From NCBI GenBank assembly GCA_026397855.1, contig JAPLUA010000115.1, positions 1 through 20,247 of the forward strand: DNA of 20,247 nt, written 5' to 3'. Positions 17,090 through 20,247 of the stretch are shown here, piece after piece. This DNA is from Verrucomicrobiota bacterium. GTDB taxonomy: Bacteria > Verrucomicrobiota > Verrucomicrobiia > Limisphaerales > UBA8199. The notes beneath the pieces were generated by a model. That model searched no databases, was not told the origin of the DNA, and saw nothing but the letters and a program-made list of their open reading frames with translations. A program made the position numbers and the translations under genes. Position 1 is the stretch's first letter; every line of letters begins with the position of its first letter.

Positions 17090-17725
17090 ATGGCTGCAAA
17101 CTCCATGACCCCTGCCCAAATCCAGCAGGCCCTCTCCGATATTACCGCTGAGAGCGATCCCGCGCTCAAGCATCTCAAGCTGGCCAGCCTCGTTTCCGCC
17201 GTCTTTCGGGAGCGCGGCGTCGAGTTGGTCGTCGTGGGCGGCTCCGCCATCGAATTCTACACGGAGGGAGCGTATGTCTCCGGCGACCTTGACATGTGCC
17301 TCGTCTCGCCAACTCGGCTCGACGTCCGCACACGCCAGGAGTTGATGGGCCGGCTGGCGGCTCGGGGCGGGCCGCGGAGTTGGCAAGTGGCCGGGCATTT
17401 CGTAGATATTCTCGGTGAAGTCGAAACGCTGGCACGGACGCCTTTCGATGAGCTTCAAGCGCCCTACGGTCCCGTGCGTCTGGTCAGCCCGGAAGACTTG
17501 CTGGTGGAGCGCGTCTTGATTTCCGTCTATCCGCAACGGCACGAACCGGCGGCACTCTGCGTCCGCAAACTGATTGCGGTGGCCCTCGCCGGCCTGGTGG
17601 AAGTGGATTGGGCGGAAGCCCGCCGGCTTGCGACCCGGCCGGAATACGATATTCTGCCTGTGTTGGAACAGCTTGTTGGTGAAGTCGCGCATGAGCTCGG
17701 AAAAGACAGTCCCTATCATTCCTAA
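17090..17725 (+). CDS. Nucleotidyltransferase-fold protein (DUF6036-like)
   Basis: A 211-aa protein with the signature of the MNT/polymerase-beta nucleotidyltransferase fold: VVVGGSAIEFY (47-57), then GDLDMCL (65-71) with the acidic pair D66 and D68, and a third likely carboxylate D106 in GHFVDILGE. The second half (130-211) is helical (LVSPEDLLVERV ...). Such proteins modify tRNA, drugs or toxins, or are inactive antitoxin relatives; the substrate is unknown. A good Shine-Dalgarno-like tgagga precedes the ATG at 17090. It begins 39 bp after the XPB stop and is overlapped by the next small gene by 35 bp. That arrangement recalls paired two-gene modules, but no HEPN-type partner is visible. 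Confidence 0.85.
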   Translation: MAANSMTPAQIQQALSDITAESDPALKHLKLASLVSAVFRERGVELVVVGGSAIEFYTEGAYVSGDLDMCLVSPTRLDVRTRQELMGRLAARGGPRSWQVAGHFVDILGEVETLARTPFDELQAPYGPVRLVSPEDLLVERVLISVYPQRHEPAALCVRKLIAVALAGLVEVDWAEARRLATRPEYDILPVLEQLVGEVAHELGKDSPYHS

Positions 17726-17900
17726 GTGCCGCCCAATCAGTTGGGAGGATTGGCTCGCGGGGCGCCGCGCCCGGCGCGAGGTGGGCAACCGTGTTGCCCC
17801 GGAGATCATCCGCCGCTCCAGCAGTTCCAGCGACAAGCGCCTGCGCAAGCTGTTCAACGGCGAACGCGGGCTGCCGTTCAAGAAGACGGAGGAACTCTGA
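17691..17900 (+). CDS. Small basic protein overlapping the nucleotidyltransferase gene
   Basis: A 69-aa highly basic protein starting at ATG 17691, 35 bp inside the end of the preceding gene, in another frame. It starts MSSEKTVPIIPKC and has PISWEDWLAGRRARREVGN (about 15-33), a Ser-rich turn and a Lys/Arg-rich end. I do not recognise a family. The overlap with the nucleotidyltransferase and the following CTGA contact with the U32 frame suggest co-translation. It may be the partner of the nucleotidyltransferase; this is inference. It could instead be a spurious frame in GC-rich DNA, though its composition (K, E, W, R) is protein-like. Confidence 0.55.
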   Translation: MSSEKTVPIIPKCRPISWEDWLAGRRARREVGNRVAPEIIRRSSSSSDKRLRKLFNGERGLPFKKTEEL

Positions 17901-20247
17901 ACACCGGTCAGACCATTGCAGCAGCGGAAGCCGGGCGAAGTGATTCAGCCCGGAAATCACTTCGCCTTCCCGAATTGCTCGCGCCGGCGGGAGATTGGGA
18001 ATGCGTCCGGGCCGCCGTTGAGAACGGCGCGGACGCGATCTACTTCGGCCTGGAGAAGTTCAACGCGCGGATGCGCGCCAACAATTTCACCGAAGCCGAC
18101 CTGCCGAAGCTGATGGAATTCCTGCATCGGCGCGGGGTGAAAGGATATGTCACGTTCAACATCCTCGTGTTCGAGAACGAGATGCTCCAGGCGGAGCAAT
18201 ACCTGCGCACGATCATCGCCGCGGGGGTGGATGCCGCCGTGGTGCAGGATGTGGGCGCCTGCCGGTTGATTCGCCAGGTTTCTCCCGACTTCCCGATTCA
18301 TGGGTCAACCCAGATGACGATCTCCAGCGTGGCCGGCGTGGAATTCGCCCGCGCGCTCGGCTGTGACCTTGTCGTCCTCGCCCGCGAGTGTTCCCTCAAG
18401 GAAATTGCAAAGATTGCCGTCCCGGATCACGCATCACGCATCACGCATCACGCCCCGCTTCCCCTGGAAGTCTTCATCCACGGCGCTCTTTGCGTGGCCT
18501 ATTCCGGCCAGTGCCTGACCAGCGAGGCGCTCGGGGGGCGATCCGCCAATCGCGGCGAGTGCGCGCAAGCCTGCCGGATGCCCTACGATTTGATCGCCGA
18601 CGGCAAGTTGGTGCCGCTCGGCGACCGCAGGTATTTGCTGAGCCCGCAGGATCTGGCTGGGTTGGACGTCCTGCCGGAGTTGGTTCGCGCGGGAGTGGCC
18701 TCGCTCAAGATCGAGGGCCGGCTCAAGTCTCCCGAATACGTGGCCACCATTACCCGCATCTATCGCCAGGCGCTGGACCGGTTGGCAGGCAGCGCGGAGT
18801 TTCTGCAAAGCAGCGCCGCTGTCCCGCCCGGCCTGACGCACCGGACTCTCGACACACAGAATCCCCGGTACGAAATGGAGATGGCCTTCTCACGCGGCCT
18901 CTCTACCGGCTGGTTTGGCGGCACCAACAATCAGCAGCTCGTGCATGGGCGATTCGGCAAGAAGCGGGGCGTTTACCTCGGAGAAGTGGCGCGGGTGGAT
19001 GGCGAGCGGGTGGCCGTCAACCTGCAAGGGCCATTGAAGCTGGGCGACGGCATCGTCTTTGACGCGGGCCGCCCCGAGGAACAGGAAGAGGGGGGAAGGG
19101 TTTATGGGATTGAAACGGGGCGGGATTCCCGTCGGTCGCTGACCTCTGAGGGTGGCAGAGATGGACGGGGGGCAGGCGAGACGCCCGCCCTGCTTTCCTT
19201 CGGTCGGGGGGATATTGACTTCCGCCGCGTGCATGTCGGCGACAGGCTCTGGAAGACGAGCGACCCGGAATTGGACCGCCGCCTCCGCCAGAGCTTCGAG
19301 GGTGACGCGCCCCGATTTCAGCGTCCCATTTCAATGGAGGTGCACGGCCTGGCGGGCAAACCCCTGACCCTGATGGTCCGCGATGAGCTGGGCCATGTCG
19401 TCCGCCTGGATTCCGTGATGCCGTTGGCCCGGGCCGAGAAGCAGCCGCTCGTCACCGGGCGCCTGCGCGAGCAGCTTGGGCGCCTGGGGGGCACGCCGTT
19501 CACATTGGGTGAGCTGAAGAATCAACTCGCCGGCGAGGTGATGCTGCCGGTCAGCGAGTTGAACCGCCTGCGCCGCGAAGCCGTCAATGAGCTGGAAGCG
19601 CAACGAGCCCGGCCAAAACGATGGACCCTCCACCCATCCACCCCCGCGCATCCCTCGTCCCCCGCCACCCGCCACCCGCCACCCGCCCCCCCCAAACTGA
19701 TCGTTCTGGTGCGCACCCTTCCGCAACTTGAGGCGGCGCTGCGGTGCGGCGTGGAAACGCTCTACTGCGAGTTCGAGGACCCGAAGAAATACCGCGAAGC
19801 CGTGGCCTGCTTCCGGAGTTCCCCGCTGCGCCCGGCGCATGCCGAGCTGTTTGTCGCGCCGCCGCGGATCTTCAAGCCGGGCGAGGAGTGGACGCTAACT
19901 CAGGTCCGGTCCTGCGAGGCCGACGGCTACCTGGTCCGCAACTATGATCATCTGGCATTCTTTGCCAACGACCGCCGCATTGGCGACTACTCGCTCAACA
20001 TCGCCAACCGGCTGACTGCGGAGCATTTCAAGAACCGCTTCGGCCTTGAACGCATCACCGCCTCCTACGACCTCAACTTCCTGCAACTGGAGGCGCTGCT
20101 GCAGGCCGCTCCGCCGGAATGGTTCGAGGTCACCATCCACCAGCATATCCCCATGTTTCACATGGAGCACTGCGTTTTCTGCGCGTTCCTCTCCAGCGGC
20201 ACGGACTACACGAACTGTGGCCGCCCCTGCGACCACCACGACCTGAA
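17897..20247 (+). CDS. U32 family protein, double-domain (RlhA/DUF3656-like), cut by window end
   Basis: A U32 'peptidase' family protein, of which about 783 residues are in the window. Members studied in E. coli hydroxylate RNA (RlhA on 23S rRNA, TrhP on tRNA) and carry an Fe-S cluster. The family start ELLAPAGDWE lies at about 26. The core cysteines follow HGALC-x6-C-x15-C-x3-C at C199, C206, C222, C226, with ARECSLKEI before them. The region about 440-570 (FQRPISMEVHGLAGKPL ... LPVSELNRLRREAVNELEA) fits DUF3656. A second U32-like half follows from about 600, with EHCVFC and NCGRPC near the window end. No ATG, GTG or TTG suits the start. CTG 17897, just after ggagg and touching the previous stop (CTGA), is my best guess; the frame is open back to 17726. 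Three repeat-derived in-frame insertions are listed separately. Confidence 0.88.
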   Translation, partial: MNTGQTIAAAEAGRSDSARKSLRLPELLAPAGDWECVRAAVENGADAIYFGLEKFNARMRANNFTEADLPKLMEFLHRRGVKGYVTFNILVFENEMLQAEQYLRTIIAAGVDAAVVQDVGACRLIRQVSPDFPIHGSTQMTISSVAGVEFARALGCDLVVLARECSLKEIAKIAVPDHASRITHHAPLPLEVFIHGALCVAYSGQCLTSEALGGRSANRGECAQACRMPYDLIADGKLVPLGDRRYLLSPQDLAGLDVLPELVRAGVASLKIEGRLKSPEYVATITRIYRQALDRLAGSAEFLQSSAAVPPGLTHRTLDTQNPRYEMEMAFSRGLSTGWFGGTNNQQLVHGRFGKKRGVYLGEVARVDGERVAVNLQGPLKLGDGIVFDAGRPEEQEEGGRVYGIETGRDSRRSLTSEGGRDGRGAGETPALLSFGRGDIDFRRVHVGDRLWKTSDPELDRRLRQSFEGDAPRFQRPISMEVHGLAGKPLTLMVRDELGHVVRLDSVMPLARAEKQPLVTGRLREQLGRLGGTPFTLGELKNQLAGEVMLPVSELNRLRREAVNELEAQRARPKRWTLHPSTPAHPSSPATRHPPPAPPKLIVLVRTLPQLEAALRCGVETLYCEFEDPKKYREAVACFRSSPLRPAHAELFVAPPRIFKPGEEWTLTQVRSCEADGYLVRNYDHLAFFANDRRIGDYSLNIANRLTAEHFKNRFGLERITASYDLNFLQLEALLQAAPPEWFEVTIHQHIPMFHMEHCVFCAFLSSGTDYTNCGRPCDHHDL
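18427..18453. repeat. Heptamer repeat tcacgca inside the U32 gene
   Basis: Three full copies of tcacgca (18427-18447) and a six-base partial copy (18448-18453). It codes for DHASRITHHA at residues about 177-186, between the ARECSLKEI helix and the strand leading to HGALC. The same heptamer lies upstream of thiD at 1103-1121. Confidence 0.85.
19109..19200. repeat. Repeat-like in-frame insertion in the U32 gene
   Basis: Codes for residues about 405-435, a Gly/Arg-rich segment (ETGRDSRRSLTSEGGRDGRG then AGETPALLS) in a place where U32/DUF3656 proteins have a short link. It contains a near-palindrome, gggcaggcg against cgcccgccc around aga (about 19169-19189). Boundaries are approximate. Confidence 0.5.
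19622..19693. repeat. Pro/His-rich insertion with heptamer repeat in the U32 gene
   Basis: Codes for residues about 576-599, a Pro/His/Ser-rich linker between the DUF3656-like region and the second U32-like half. It includes three exact copies of cccgcca at 19661-19681. The linker is low complexity and presumably unstructured. Confidence 0.75.

Noticed and set aside
16253..17881. A 542-aa minus-strand frame opposite the XPB end and nucleotidyltransferase genes
   Set aside because: It crosses two well-supported plus-strand genes and has no recognisable domain.
18388..19062. A 224-aa plus-strand frame within the U32 gene
   Set aside because: It overlaps the conserved U32 cysteine region in another frame and is Arg/Pro/Gly-rich, typical of shadows in GC-rich DNA.
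18427..19693. CRISPR-like or phage-like reading of the heptamer arrays
   Set aside because: Units are only 7 bp with no spacers, inside a conserved coding sequence.

Overview
The window is about 20 kb of GC-rich bacterial chromosome. It holds housekeeping genes mixed with a small accessory load and an unusual density of short dispersed repeats. Nothing in it fixes the taxon. The combination of a bacterial XPB-type helicase with a split partner, an extended U32 protein, compact tsaE/tsaB genes and many palindromic or heptameric repeats between and inside genes fits a Verrucomicrobiota/PVC-type soil or water bacterium. That placement is inference. I saw no rRNA, tRNA, CRISPR array, transposase or phage gene.

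Layout: 1-264 is repeat-bearing intergenic DNA. The kinase gene thiD (265-1089, minus) carries an in-frame 27-bp tandem duplication. A 640-bp gene-free stretch (1090-1730) holds a heptamer repeat and the first copy of a 131-bp palindromic element. PolX (1731-3491), a membrane-anchored RMD1/DUF155-like protein (3633-4799), the second 131-bp copy (4801-4931) and an Rrf2-type regulator lacking the usual three cysteines (4994-5413) follow on the plus strand. A small hypothetical gene (5432-5707) and a large YyaL/DUF255 thioredoxin-fold protein (5912-7981) lie on the minus strand. A divergent intergenic region with a perfect palindrome separates the latter from a RelE/HigB-HigA-type toxin-antitoxin pair (8201-8853).

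From 9015 on, everything reads on the plus strand. A CPBP protease, thiL, tsaE and tsaB overlap each other by 4 to 23 bases and look like one transcription unit. It joins thiamine diphosphate synthesis (thiL, with thiD elsewhere in the window) to t6A tRNA modification. After a repeat-filled gap comes the most distinctive block: two helicase-partner-like proteins (12223-13647, 13651-15354) and an XPB-type superfamily 2 helicase (15359-17050), spaced 3-4 bases apart. A nucleotidyltransferase-fold protein (17090-17725), a small unknown protein overlapping it (17691-17900) and a double-domain U32 protein (17897 to the window end) follow.

The main candidates for new biology are the XPB three-gene unit with its attached nucleotidyltransferase and small protein, the twin 131-bp palindromic element, and repeat-derived peptides inserted in frame into conserved enzymes (U32, TsaE, ThiD).
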